From Diphasiastrum complanatum (taxonomy: Eukaryota; Streptophyta; Lycopodiopsida; Lycopodiales; Lycopodiaceae): 64,000 nucleotides of DNA. Positions 32,890 to 44,100 of this stretch are shown here, piece after piece. The stretch is from NCBI GenBank assembly GCA_029204225.1, contig CM055092.1, forward strand, positions 88,073,666 to 88,137,665. The letters run 5' to 3'. A program made the position numbers and the translations under genes. The notes below the pieces were generated by a model, which made no database searches, had not been told where the DNA came from, and saw nothing but the letters and a program-made list of their open reading frames with translations. Numbering within the stretch: the stretch's first letter is position 1; each line of letters starts with the position of its first letter.

Positions 32890-35000
32890 TGATAAGTAAT
32901 TGTAGTGCTCCTCATAACATTCATCATGGCAACTTATCAGGCTCTTCCCTTACAGTCTAGGTCTCTGAAACATAATAGATTCATTCAAAGTAGTAGTTTT
33001 CTCCCCACAAAGCCCTGTTTTCTCTCAACATTGATTCTTCTTCCAAGATCATCTGGATAGCTCCTCACGGGGGCAAAACATTTACTCAAAATGCACACTA
33101 GAACTTCTTACTTCTAAACAACCAAGAAATGTGGGCTTTGTCACTCTTCTCATCTCTCCAAGACCAAGATCTCTTACACTCAAAGAGGCAACAAACTCTC
33201 CTCTCAACAATCAACAACATTTTCAAGCCCTCAGCTCCAACACACAACTAACGCACACAAAGTGGGTATGGAAACTCCCTTCTTATAGGGAATGAGGGAG
33301 CTCTCCCATTGATCTTTTCATAGCCTCCAAAATTACTCTTGTGTCTTAGTAGGTACTTTAAGCAAAGAAGAATGGATGGGGGAGAGGTACTCTGAGTGGT
33401 TCTTGTTCCGATACTTTCCCTTTTGAGAAAAGATGGCTTGGGTCAAGGAGTACATGGGTACCTCATGAGTGAACCACCTTTCCTCCTACTATGCTCTGCA
33501 TGTGTAAATATGTAAGGTGTGGGGGTACACTGCTTGTGCCAACTTAAAGTGGATGGTCCTTGTGTACCCTTATGCACACTCAAGGTCAACCCCTACAATT
33601 TTGGGTAGGAGGATTTTTGTCCCATGTCATATTGTGGCCTCCCATTTGCATTTCCCAGTTAGTGCACATTCAATTGTTGCCGCTGCATTGTCGGGTTGCT
33701 GACTTGGCCCATGTAAACACTGGGTCGAGAACTGTCAGGTTAATGACTTGGCCCATGTAAATACTTTTGCCTTGGGACTTTTCCCATAAAATTATTGACA
33801 TTAATTTTTCGATTCCCCTGACATTGTCCCATACTTTTTTCCATTCCTTTGTCGAACAATTTTCTCCATTGCCGATTTTTTTCGCCACTTGCAGAACTCA
33901 TGACTCGGGATTTCTTTGGTAGATCAGTTTTTGGGTAACTGCATATTAATAAAAAATAATTCAATATAGAAAAATTTAGCTCGATGATGCCGGCTATTAC
34001 AATTCATGTATCCGGGCCAATTCTAAGGCCGTAAAATATTATATGGGCCCAATTCTAAGGCCACAAAATTTTCTCTAGCTACATTTTGGGTCGGCTGGGA
34101 CCCCTATCTGTAGGCAAATTCATGTCAATTTTATCATTAGTAGCAAGTTTTCATATGTCGGTTTTTACAAAATTGTGAAAATTGTTGCCCATAAAAGCCC
34201 GATTTTTCATGCAAAAAATTTCAGCTAACAATTTCATATTACAAAATCTACTATTGCTTATTGTTTTCATTCATAAGAAGTTAAAAGTTTACCTATTTTC
34301 ACTCCATTCTTGAGTTAGAAAACATGATGAAAAGTCGATTTTTTTTCTCAAAATGTCCAATTTGAATTATTGAAGTTGTGTTGGCTTTGAAAGGTGTGCA
34401 TAGATTCAATACCAAAAATCTGGTTCAAATTGGACTTAAATTGGCTAAAAAATAGGTGTCCAAAACCACAAAATCTAGTTAACAAAATCTAGTTAACAAA
34501 ATCTAGTTAAATTGAGAAACTGATTATGAAAGTACTTTTATGTTCTTCATCACGTTGTAATAACGACTTTTTGTTTTTATTGTATTGAATTTTGAGTTGA
34601 ATAGGACAAATTACACGCAAAAAGATAAAAAAACAAATAGGCCTTAGTGCAACTTCGGGTGGTTTTGGACTAGTTGCAAGTCCCTTTGTTTGGCCCTTTG
34701 ACTTGCCGCCCAATTTTTGAATTTGGGGCTGTGAATTGACGGGCAGTGGACCCACCCCCTTTCAGACTTGGGTGACAAGTGCTAAATGAAGGGTTGCAAT
34801 CAGATTGGCTAGTTTGAATCCCCTAGGATCTTATTGGTCCATTTTTGTGAAGTTGTCCCTTGCAACTCAACATGCTAGGCAATGTTCCAAGCCCCAAATA
34901 ATGGGCTTGAGTTGTCCCTATGTGGCATGGGTCCCATGTCACCTCCTTTGCCACATGGTAACAACTCAAGCTAAGTCTGAATATTTTTCTCTTGTAGTTC
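32890..35000. other. Intergenic stretch with small repeats, no gene seen
   Basis: No coding similarity. Small repeats include TGACTTGGCCCATGTAAA twice (33,698 and 33,743), GGGC.CAATTCTAAGGCC twice near 34,015-34,055, and a 14-bp unit CAAAATCTAGTTAA three times (34,469-34,510). Confidence 0.5.
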
Positions 35001-35008
35001 TAGAGGCC

Positions 35009-35310
35009 TTTACCTTTTTGCATATTTAGAGTGCTTTGGAATCAGAGGAAACTAGTACGCCTGCCCGCCCGTTGGTGGGCGGCAAATTCAAAATGTAAGG
35101 GCGGGCAGCCAGCAACCCGCCCCCCCACCCATCCACCTCCATCGTCCTAGCCCCTGCCCGTGGCCTTGGCCCCTTCCCGAGGCCTCAGTGGTAAAAAAAA
35201 ATTGGATGAGTTGCTCGGAAACCCAATTTCTTTTAGTATATATAGATTTGGAATCAAAGCATTGGCACTTTACCTTTTTGCATATTTAGAGTGCTTTGGA
35301 ATTAGAGGGA
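35009..35310. repeat. GC-rich patch flanked by a direct repeat
   Basis: A block of about 42 bases with TTTTTGCATATTTAGAGTGC occurs at 35,009-35,050 and 35,269-35,310. Between them lies a GC-rich segment with self-complementary runs (GCCCGCCCGTTGGTGGGCGG near 35,062-35,082) and poly-C. The background is AT-rich. It may be an insertion with long flanking duplication, or a local duplication. Confidence 0.7.
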
Positions 35311-35449
35311 TTTGAAATCAAAGCATTTTGCACTTTTATATCTATGACAAATCACAATTTCACTCCCGTAGTACACATGAACATGGATCCCCATAGCAAG
35401 TATTAGTTGGAGTCTTACAAGGAAGCCAAGTTGACATTGAACAAAATAC

Positions 35450-35640
35450 ATGAGAAAAGTCTAATGCTAAACAATATATTGCACACCTAAAAGCAAAAAA
35501 GAAAAATTTCAACATTGTATGGGAAAAGTCTAATGCTAGAGAGTATAAAGCAAACAAAAAGATTTTAACATTGCATGGGGAAAGTCTAGGCTAGGCAATA
35601 TGTTGCACAGCCCAAAGCAAAAGCAAAACAAAATATTGTA
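35450..35640. repeat. Three degenerate tandem units of 56-69 bp
   Basis: Units start near 35,450, 35,519 and 35,575 with ATG(A/G)G(A/G)AAAGTCTA and end ACATTGT, ACATTGC or ATATTGT. Internal indels vary the length. Confidence 0.7.
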
Positions 35641-35674
35641 TGCTGGCAATGGGCATATATGTACATCACGATTG

Positions 35675-35774
35675 GGAGGGAAAATCATGTCCATGAAGTT
35701 GATGATGTTGGAAGTACATACAATGGAGGGAAAATCATGTCCATGAAGTTGATGATGTTGGAAGTACATACAAT
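35675..35774. repeat. Perfect 50-bp tandem duplication
   Basis: The block beginning GGAGGGAAAATCATGTCC at 35,675 is repeated exactly at 35,725. Each unit ends GTACATACAAT. I see no mismatch, so the duplication is recent. Confidence 0.97.
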
Positions 35775-37140
35775 AGCTTAGGAGGCTAGTTGCTCAAGGT
35801 GGATTAAATTCAATCCCCTTGAGCAAGAGCAACTAGGTATGAAAGTGAGCTAGGCATGAAAGGAGATGAGCTGATTTCAAAGAGAAGCTAGGAAAATGAT
35901 AACATGATAGAAAGGTCTAGAGTTGGCATAGGAGGATTGTGGGTTTTGCAGTAGTGATTGTCCTATGAGGCTCTTTCTATATAATCTATTCTTTCTTGGA
36001 GTTTGGAGCTTTGTTTAGAGGTTAAGCACCCTTAGTACTTACAAGGTACTACTTACTTGGCCCAACAAATTAACAATTAAATGAGTAAACCTAGTGCTCA
36101 AGAAAATAGACAAAATATAAGAATATGATTTGCATAACTTCTCAAAAATTGATATCTTAAAATCTTTGATGCTTTTTTATATAAGCATATATATATCCTT
36201 TTATGAATAATATTCTTCAAACAAATACAGAATCTTTTAGAAGAGACAGGTGTTTGGGTATAACTCCAAAGGTTTTCAGAGCACTGACAAGACCCATTTA
36301 TTTTTTCCTAAAAACCTCATTTCATTGAAAAGGATTGCAACTTGAAAGTACTTAGAACTAAGTTGAATAGCTTTTCAGATTTCCATAGGGCGCTTACAGT
36401 GAACAGCGAAGCTTCATAGTTATGGGGTCATGTAGTACGGAGTCCTTCCTTTTTAAAGACTAAAATCTAGATTGCCTTGTATTGTATCTCTCAATATTTG
36501 TGCCGAAATTTTTGTGGGTTTCCTTGATTTTCTTTTAAATTGTCCATTCACGAAAAGGTTTGAGCTCTGTAGGTTTTGTGGTTTAAAATTTTTGAGCAGA
36601 AGGCCCATAATATTTTTAGGAAAATCTATTTCTGACAATCTCGTGTGAACACAATCAGCTGGATTTAAACCTTGGCATTCATAATATGTTCCTCATATGA
36701 ATAAGACATATGACCACCGTCCACTGTCTCACTCAGTGACATTGCAATGTTCAGGCTTTGAGCTGATCATCTCTTCAGGCTTCCAGAGTCCAGAGTTCAG
36801 AGTTGAGCCCTTTAGCATTTTAAATTTGAGCCTGTGTTGAGAATAAAAGTATGAGAATGTTAAGATTTTGAATTGTTAATGGAAAAAGAAAAACATAGAA
36901 CATTTCAGTGTTGAGGCTTGAGCCTTGGGTAGAGTGAGACTGTGAGAGTGAGTGAGAGCCAGAGCCAGTGAGGAGTGAGCAGTAGTACTAGGTTTGAGTG
37001 CAGTCTGACCAGAGTGTGACTCCAAAGGACCGACTACTGCTGTACTACAAGTCCTTAGCAAAGCTAGTGATAGAATAGGAGCAGGTCTACACAGGTTTCT
37101 CACACTTCCGAGTTTCGAAGTTCAGAACAAAGTTTTGGAA
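35775..37140. other. Upstream intergenic region of the glucanase gene
   Basis: No coding sequence was recognised. The stretch probably includes distal promoter sequence of the gene at 37,562, but no element stands out. Confidence 0.4.
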
Positions 37141-37184
37141 CTATGAACAAACCTCTAAATTTTAAAATATGTTAGCTGGGGTGG

Positions 37185-37561
37185 GAAAATGAGAGAGAGA
37201 GACAGAGAGAGAAGACATGCATGAAAAGAGATCAGTGAAAATCACACAATGTGCGTGAATCTTTTGAGATAGACAAAGCTGCAAGATTGAGGAGGCCGTA
37301 TCTGGATTCTCTTTTACTGAGACACGCTGACAGATTGGTAGGGGGAGAGAGAGGGAGGTGTGAGAGAAGACACGGTGAGAGAGGGTTTAAGCTCTGTGAA
37401 TGTAACTTTGTTGAGCACCTCTTTCAGTTTGCAGAGGCCAGATCAAAACATCTTCAGCTGGGCTGAAGGTTAGATTGGAGCTTTCAGCGGTGCAGCTGGA
37501 CTGCTGGCAGCTCCCAACAGTATTTTCAATCACATTACAGAACATAACAGAAGTAACAATT
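37185..37561 (+). promoter_or_regulatory. GA-rich 5' region and leader of the glucanase gene
   Basis: Several GA-rich runs (37,189-37,221 and 37,340-37,385) lie within 400 bases upstream of the ATG. Such GAGA-type tracts are common in plant core promoters and leaders. No clear TATA box at the right distance was found, so the transcription start is not placed. Confidence 0.35.
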
Positions 37562-39640
37562 ATGAGGAAGCCAGCTATGGTGGCTGTTCTGATGCTTCTT
37601 GCTCTTTGCATGGCAACCAGGGTCGCATTCTCAGGTAGCATCAATTACTCTGATTCCTAAAATTTCTCTCATCAAACTTTCTGCTCCCAGTGTAAGTGTT
37701 CCATCTATCTGCATTGTGATTATTGGTCGGTTTGTGGTACTCCATCCCTCAAAATAGTGTGTTTCATCTAGCTACATTGTCGTTACTAATGAATGAGGTG
37801 TTTGTGCAGGGGCTGCGAGCATTGGTGTCAACTATGGCCAGGTTGCAGATAATCTACCACTTCCTCAGAGAGTTGTGCAGCTGGTGCAATCAACATCAAT
37901 TAGCAAGGTGAAAATCTACGACGCCAATCCAGTGATCATAGAAGCGTTCGCCAACACAGGCTTCCAGCTGATCATTGGAGTGAAGAACGAAGAGATCGAA
38001 GACATGCAGGACTCCAACAAGGCCCTCACGTGGGTCCAACAGAACGTAGCTGCCTATATGCCCGCCTCCCAAATCAAGCTCATATCAGTTGGCAATGAGA
38101 TCCTCACAGGGAGCGACACAGAGATGATGGCTCAGCTCGTGCTTGCCATGCAAAACGTCCACACAGCGCTGACCACCCTCGGCCTGGCTGATCAGGTGAA
38201 GGTTTCCACCCCGCACTCGCTGGGCGTCCTCTCCTCCAGCTTCCCCCCCTCCTCCGGCGCCTTCAGGCCTGAAATGCGTGACACCATCATCAAACCCATG
38301 CTGCAATTCCTCGCACAGACATCCTCTTCCTTCATGATCAACACCTACCCTTATTTTGCGTATAAAAACTCTCCCCAGGATGTCTCCCTTGCCTTTGCGC
38401 TCTTCCTCCCCAATCCAGGCATCACCGATCCCAAAACTAATTTGCACTATGACAATTTGCTGGATGCACAGATAGATGCCGTGGTGTCTGCCATCAATGG
38501 ATTGGGTTTTGCTAACCTGCCGGTGATCATCTCTGAGAGCGGTTGGCCTTCCGCAGGAGATCAGAACGAGCCTGGCATAAACATTGAAAATGCTCAGACC
38601 TATAATAAGAACCTTATCAACCATGTGACTAGCAAGGGCACGCCTCTTCGGCCGCAGATGGGGATGGATACCTATATCTTTGCTCTGTTTAATGAGAATC
38701 AGAAGCCTGGGCCAGCATCAGAGCGCAACTTTGGCCTATTTCATCCTGATATGTCCACAGTATACGATGTGGGGCTGATGAGATCATGCTCAGGAGACTC
38801 TGCCTCTCCCCCTCCCCCGGCCTCGTACAATCCCACACCTGTGCCCCCCTCATCCTACTATCCTACCCCTGTGCCACCCCCTCCTGCTCCTGTTTCCTAT
38901 ACCCCTGTTCCTGTGCATCCATCTCCCTCCTACACTCCTGCTCCTGTGCCTCCATCCCCCACATACAACCCAACTCCTGCTCAGCCATCACCAGCTAACC
39001 CAACACCCTCTAATCCCACCCCTGCGGGAGGTGGCACTCGTGTGTGGTGCATTTCCAGGCCTGGGGCCGATCCCTCTGCCTTGCAGACTAGTTTGAGCTT
39101 TGCATGTGGTGCAGGAGCAGCAGACTGTTCTGCCATTCAGCCTGGTGGTGCTTGCTACGAGCCTAACTCCGTTTCTTCTCACGCTGCTTTTGCCTTCAAC
39201 AGCTACTACCAGAAGCATGGGAGGAACTACTGGAACTGTTACTTCAACAATAATGCTCTTCTTTCGGTGACTGATCCAAGTAAGTCCTTGTAGATATAAT
39301 GTACATCACCTAGCTTTTCTGCTATTGATATGAGTTTTAAAATGCTCTTCTTTCTGTGACTGATTCCAAGTCACCAGTCCTTACTATCACAGTTTCAATA
39401 CCTATGAACTCTTTTGTCTCTTTTTTCTGTGGACTATTTCAAGTGAGTCCTCACTGAAGAAACTCTAATCTTACAACTATGGTTAATATAAAGATCAGGT
39501 TTTGTACTTTTTTTCATATCGCAGTCTGCCTCCCCGTCTTTTTACTGCAGATGCCAGCTGAGAACAGGGTCTTTTTAAGAAACTGACTGCCCTTAGTGCT
39601 TTTTGCAGGTTCTGGTTCATGTGTCTATCCATCTCAGTAA
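37562..39640 (+). CDS. Glucan endo-1,3-beta-glucosidase (GH17) with proline-rich linker and CBM43/X8 domain
   Basis: Three exons: 37,562-37,634, 37,810-39,279 and 39,609-39,640, giving 524 residues. Introns start GTAGCA and GTAAGT and end TTTGTGCAG and TTTTTGCAG. Exon 1 encodes a signal peptide (residues 1-24), so the enzyme is secreted to the wall, where this family hydrolyses callose-type beta-1,3-glucan. The GH17 domain starts ASIGVNYGQVADNLP; acid/base is E121 in SVGNEIL and the nucleophile E267 in ISESGWPSAG. A Pro/Thr/Ser/Tyr-rich linker (about 354-433, SPPPP then repeated PTPVPP) resembles extensin sequence. The X8/CBM43 domain (about 436-524) has VWCISRPGADPSALQ and NYWNCYF, and exon 3 adds SGSCVYPSQ with the last Cys. 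No hydrophobic GPI-anchor tail is present. Continuing the exon-2 frame would stop at 39,293 and lose that Cys. All key residues are intact. Confidence 0.93.
37635..37809 (+). other. Intron 1 of the glucanase gene (175 bp, phase 1)
   Basis: GTAGCA donor and GTTTGTGCAG acceptor join TCA-G to GG-GCT, placing the intron right after the signal-peptide codons. Many plant GH17 genes have an intron at the signal-peptide end. Confidence 0.9.
39280..39608 (+). other. Intron 2 of the glucanase gene, with repeats of the exon-2 end
   Basis: The donor GTAAGT at 39,280 and acceptor CTTTTTGCAG at 39,608 restore the frame (CCA-A|GT-TCT). The exon-2 end (CTTTCGGTGACTGATCCAA) recurs imperfectly in the intron at 39,349-39,370 and 39,424-39,442. 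The last copy is followed by GTGAGT, a donor-like sequence. Confidence 0.85.
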
Positions 39641-40800
39641 TCTACTTGAGAAAGGATAGGGCTCATTTCCTCGAGAATCCAAACACATTAAAGTAAGAAA
39701 TCTGATTTCAGATCATCAACTGACAGTGCATGCCGAATGCATTGTTGGGTAATGCATTGCAATATTGTTTTAGCTGTAGACATGCATTTTGCATGCTTTT
39801 GAAAAATTTCACCTTATAATAGATTTAAGTTACAATCTAGCGGTACGTCTAGCAACAGAACTTCATCTGGTAATGGCTGCCAGTTATTCTATTGAATACT
39901 ACCCCTATCTTTTATTGTGACTCGAGTGGTGAGTGTTTTCTAGTTAGATACGAATGTATTTGAAATATGCTGCCTTTCAAGTTTAAACTTCAAAGCTGAA
40001 GCTAAATTTGAACATAAATAGATCCTTTCTAAATGTGCAGAGTTGTGTAACAGTAGCTCGTTGTTCTAAGCCTTACAGCCAAAGATTAAGTGGAGTGCCT
40101 AGAGCTTAGAGGCACCTCTTTACACTTGCAAATGCCTCGGGCCTGGCCCAATGTATGTTGAAAGTCTATGTTCATTCATTGGTCGAAGATTTGAATGTAT
40201 GGCTGCTGTACTGAACATGGCAAATCATTGGGCTGAAATTGGCTTGTGTAAATGTACATGCCGTATTGTCCATGTGCTTCATACAAATCTTGTGTATTGG
40301 TGTTTTAGGAAATGTGAGATTAGATTATGGGAGAAGAAAAAATACTCGCCCACATGGCAAGGTGCTAAAGCTCGAGAACAATTATTGTGCCATGCCCAAG
40401 TTTTCACGAGGGAACTGTTTCAAGTTGTCAGGGCCCACTCACTTGGAGTGCTGGGATGAGTTACCAGATACACCAAACTTGGATATCATTTTTGGCTATG
40501 AGATGTATGAAATAGCTCTAAAAGTCCCAATTGATCTGCGTATCAACATTTATATGGTTTTGAAACCAGTGAGCTAGTGAGGACTTACTCCTTTCCTTCA
40601 GGTGAGATCTGCTCAGGATATACAAGAGAAACTGAAACTCCAGAAGTTCAAAACTAGTGCATCCCACGAATTTCTCTATGCATAGGGCGTATCTCTGCCC
40701 CGTGATGCTCAGGAGTTTGTGTGTATTTTGGAGGCACCTCCCCCCACAGAATTTTCAGCCACACAGTTCCTAATGCCACAATCTGGCTAACTAAGACATC
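39641..40800. other. 3' flank of the glucanase gene, no further gene seen
   Basis: It presumably holds the 3' untranslated region. No canonical AATAAA was found in the first 200 bases. The open frames at 40,151-40,577 have no recognisable motif. Confidence 0.4.
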
Positions 40801-40801
40801 A

Positions 40802-40918
40802 TGTTGGAATGTCTACTGTGACAGCTGGCTTACTAGCGTTTTGCCGGAATGACTACTCTGACAGCTGGCTTAGTAGTCGCCGGAATGGCCACCCTTGACA
40901 GCTGGATTAGTAAGAAAG
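40802..40918. repeat. Three tandem copies of a roughly 40-bp unit
   Basis: The block (T/C)CGGAATG.CTACTCTGACAG, then CTGGCTTA(C/G)TAG, appears three times with substitutions, centred at about 40,818, 40,858 and 40,893. Confidence 0.8.
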
Positions 40919-41095
40919 TCCATCCTTCAGATAGCAAAAAAAACTACAGGAAATGTAGAATGTCATCAGAGAGACAGATCTCTCTCCAACGTTGCTGTGA
41001 GAGATGTCTCCTTCATGATGCACATCAAGCAAAAATGCAGGGCTTGAGCCTCCCCCTCGCACCAAGCATTATGCAGGGGAAGGCCTGAAGCCCTC

Positions 41096-41184
41096 GGGCC
41101 TTCCTTGCTGGTCGGGGCCTGCCTTCGGGCTGCCCTCTGGCTGGGGCTGCCCTCTGGCGAGGGCCCTCCCAGCAAGGAAGGCCC
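41096..41184. repeat. GC-rich hairpin with 16-bp perfect arms
   Basis: GGGCCTTCCTTGCTGG at 41,096-41,111 is exactly complementary to CCAGCAAGGAAGGCCC at 41,169-41,184. The 57-base loop contains GGGCTGCCCTCTGG twice. The surroundings are AT-rich. Confidence 0.9.
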
Positions 41185-41189
41185 TCAGA

Positions 41190-44100
41190 TGGGGCCTTTA
41201 CCACCACTAAAGATGGTCTGTCGGCCTAGCTTTATGGGTAATTTGCACGTCTAAGGTACACAGTACACATTTCTGAGTCCTAAATTTCTTTTACAGAGCC
41301 ACGCACAAAATCTACCAATTTGAGATTAGATAGATGAATTACTACATCACTTAATAGGTTACAATTTCAAATCAAAACAACCTGATTTGCAAAAAGCAAG
41401 AGTAGACGCAACCAGAAATTTTATTGGGCAAACATGCAACTACTTTACTGACCTTAAATTTTGTAGCTTACAAAATTGGAAATTTTGGAATACTTGAATT
41501 ATTGTGACGTCCACTGCAAGGCCTAGATTTCCTCAAACACCTTGTACACTACATAGCCAGATCTTCAGAGAATGTGCATATGCACCTCTTCAGGCAACAA
41601 TCTAAGAGAATCTGAAATATCCAGGATACCTATATTCTTAACGGTTTTTTAAGTCTTGAAACATCATGACATCACGTGTCGACGATCCAAAGTCTTATCA
41701 TTGTAGAATTTATTGCCAACCTCTGCATTATTCAGGTTTGCTCTACTGAATGTTTTAAAACATTTTCTAAATTTGAACTTTATTGTGAATCTCTAGTAAT
41801 TCTCTGTAACTGCACAACACATGAGACATCCTGCTAAAAAAATGCTTATAAAATGCAAGATGTAGGGAAAGTAGTATGATCAATTTGGTTTTAAACCTTT
41901 GCATGTGTGTTTCTCATGTTTTGTATTCAGACAAAACTGCATTTGAACTTTAAGCAGATCTCATACAGTTGTTCCTCTTAGGAATCTGAGTGGCTTTCTA
42001 GATTGACTTTAAGAGGCTACATACATAACATTATTTCTGAGCTACATATAGTATCTTGCTCTAAGTTTAATCCAAAAGGGCTATTAAATTTTCAAGAAAG
42101 TATTTGGACCTGCATGAGACAGCATGTACTATAGTTGTATGTGATGCTACCTTGTTGACACAATTTTCCAAGCCACATTTTAGGTAGACAAATGTAAAAT
42201 AAAAACTAACCAAGTTTGGACTGTCTTTTGAATAAATCCAACTTACAATGATGATGCAAGGAATACAAACTGATCTGAGAAATATTCAGGGAAATTTTGT
42301 GAGCTTTGCGAGATTGTAATGTGACTATTAATGTCAAGATGAGTGCCAAAATTTGCTCTGATATGACCTCTACAATCTTGGAGATAATTTCTTGGCCACT
42401 ATACTATACTCTGGTATGCTATAACTTTACATCTAAATATTCCCTAATACGTGTGTATCATTGTAATATAGTGAGGTACACTTTGTAATTGCTCTATTGG
42501 TACGTGTAGAGGAGGATGTGGAAGTGATCCATAGTAGTGATTTATTTTCCAGATTGGATTGCAAAATTTCAAGTCAGTAAGTCTTAATCAGCACAAGTGA
42601 AAGATGTCGCACTATATAAGATATATTTATGTTTATTTAAGGTAACTAGTGTTCTAGTTTTGGTGATGAATGACAATTGTTGAAACCTATAGTGGAATCA
42701 ATAGATGTATTGTAAATCAGCAATTTTGTGACCGATATTTTCATTGAAAATCATTGGTCACAATTTTGAACTTGTTTTTTTTAAAGCTTACATGCTTTTG
42801 CACATGCCTGACCAATTACATGCTTTTGTGATCATGCGGTGGGTTAAACTTTGTAGCACTAAATTGTGACTCAATAGGTGCATTTGAAATTTGATCTATC
42901 TTTATTGTCTGAATATGTAGTTCTCTTTTATTGACAATTTTATTATTGTTGTTATTCTCAAGATCATACATTGTGTACCAGGTACTTTGTTTTGTATTGT
43001 CGATTTAATAGGCAATGATTTGATTGGATTTTGTTTTTGTTTTCGAACTTGGCAGCTTCAATTTTATAAAATGAGTGATTTTTAGAATTTAGCTGCCTAC
43101 CAAATGTTTGATTAAAATTTGATCTTGATTGGAACACTTTCGGAATATTTGTTGGTTTTCCCATTTTGTTGATCCAATTGACTTGAACATTTTTTAATGG
43201 TATTTTTGGTGATTGATGTTGGATAGCAACCTAGTGTGTATTTGAATGGTCTTGTTGGGTTCTCATCGATTCTAGCTTGTTGACAATTAGTTGGTAGTAT
43301 GTGATGGTATGTTTCAATATAATGACTAGATTACATTTTTAGTTTAATTGAGCAATAATTTCATTTGAAGTACAGTACTCTTTTAGTTTTTCAATAGATT
43401 TCAACTTTTTTTATATGTAGATTGCAACACTTGATATCCTATTGTAGCATATTTTGGAGGGATTATTTGTTACAAGTTGTTTCAAATAGTTTGCGATGGA
43501 TTTTTTTATTTTTTAAATGTTTCATTAAAGAATTGTCTAATTTGACTACGAGTCACTAGAGAGTCCATTTTGATGGCATCTAACGTTTGTGCGGGTCTTT
43601 GTAGTGCCCTTGACTTGATAGTTTTTGGCATTTAGTTTGTTTGGCATGTTTTTAAGGGGTCAATTTACTCTTTCATGCATTTTTTAATTTTTATGATTTA
43701 TGTACTATGAGGATTGCTAATCAATTTTCGAATCAAAATAGGCTTATTAGTCTTCTTATGAGACATTTGTCATAGATAAGATCAAATATGGGAAATGAAA
43801 TACTTATCTTAAATTAAGTTTTGTTCTCAAAATTTAAAATTAGAAAAGTTTTTTTTTTGAGGTTGTTATGGCTTGTTAATAGAGAATTGAATCAAATCTT
43901 TTTATATGTTGAATAGATTTTGATTTTATCTTGCTTTGGTAGAGTCATTTTATTCCAACTAAAAATTTAGTGTAAAATTGGCTATAAATTTGACATTTGT
44001 TTTTGTGCATTTTTTATTGTATCTATTGTGAAAATCTTAAAATTTTGGATCTAAATTAGATCTACAAGTGGCGTCGGATGCCAATTAGATAGATCAATCT

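Noticed and set aside
38085-38624. 179-codon antisense frame
   Set aside because: It lies wholly opposite exon 2 of the GH17 gene, whose high GC keeps the other strand open.
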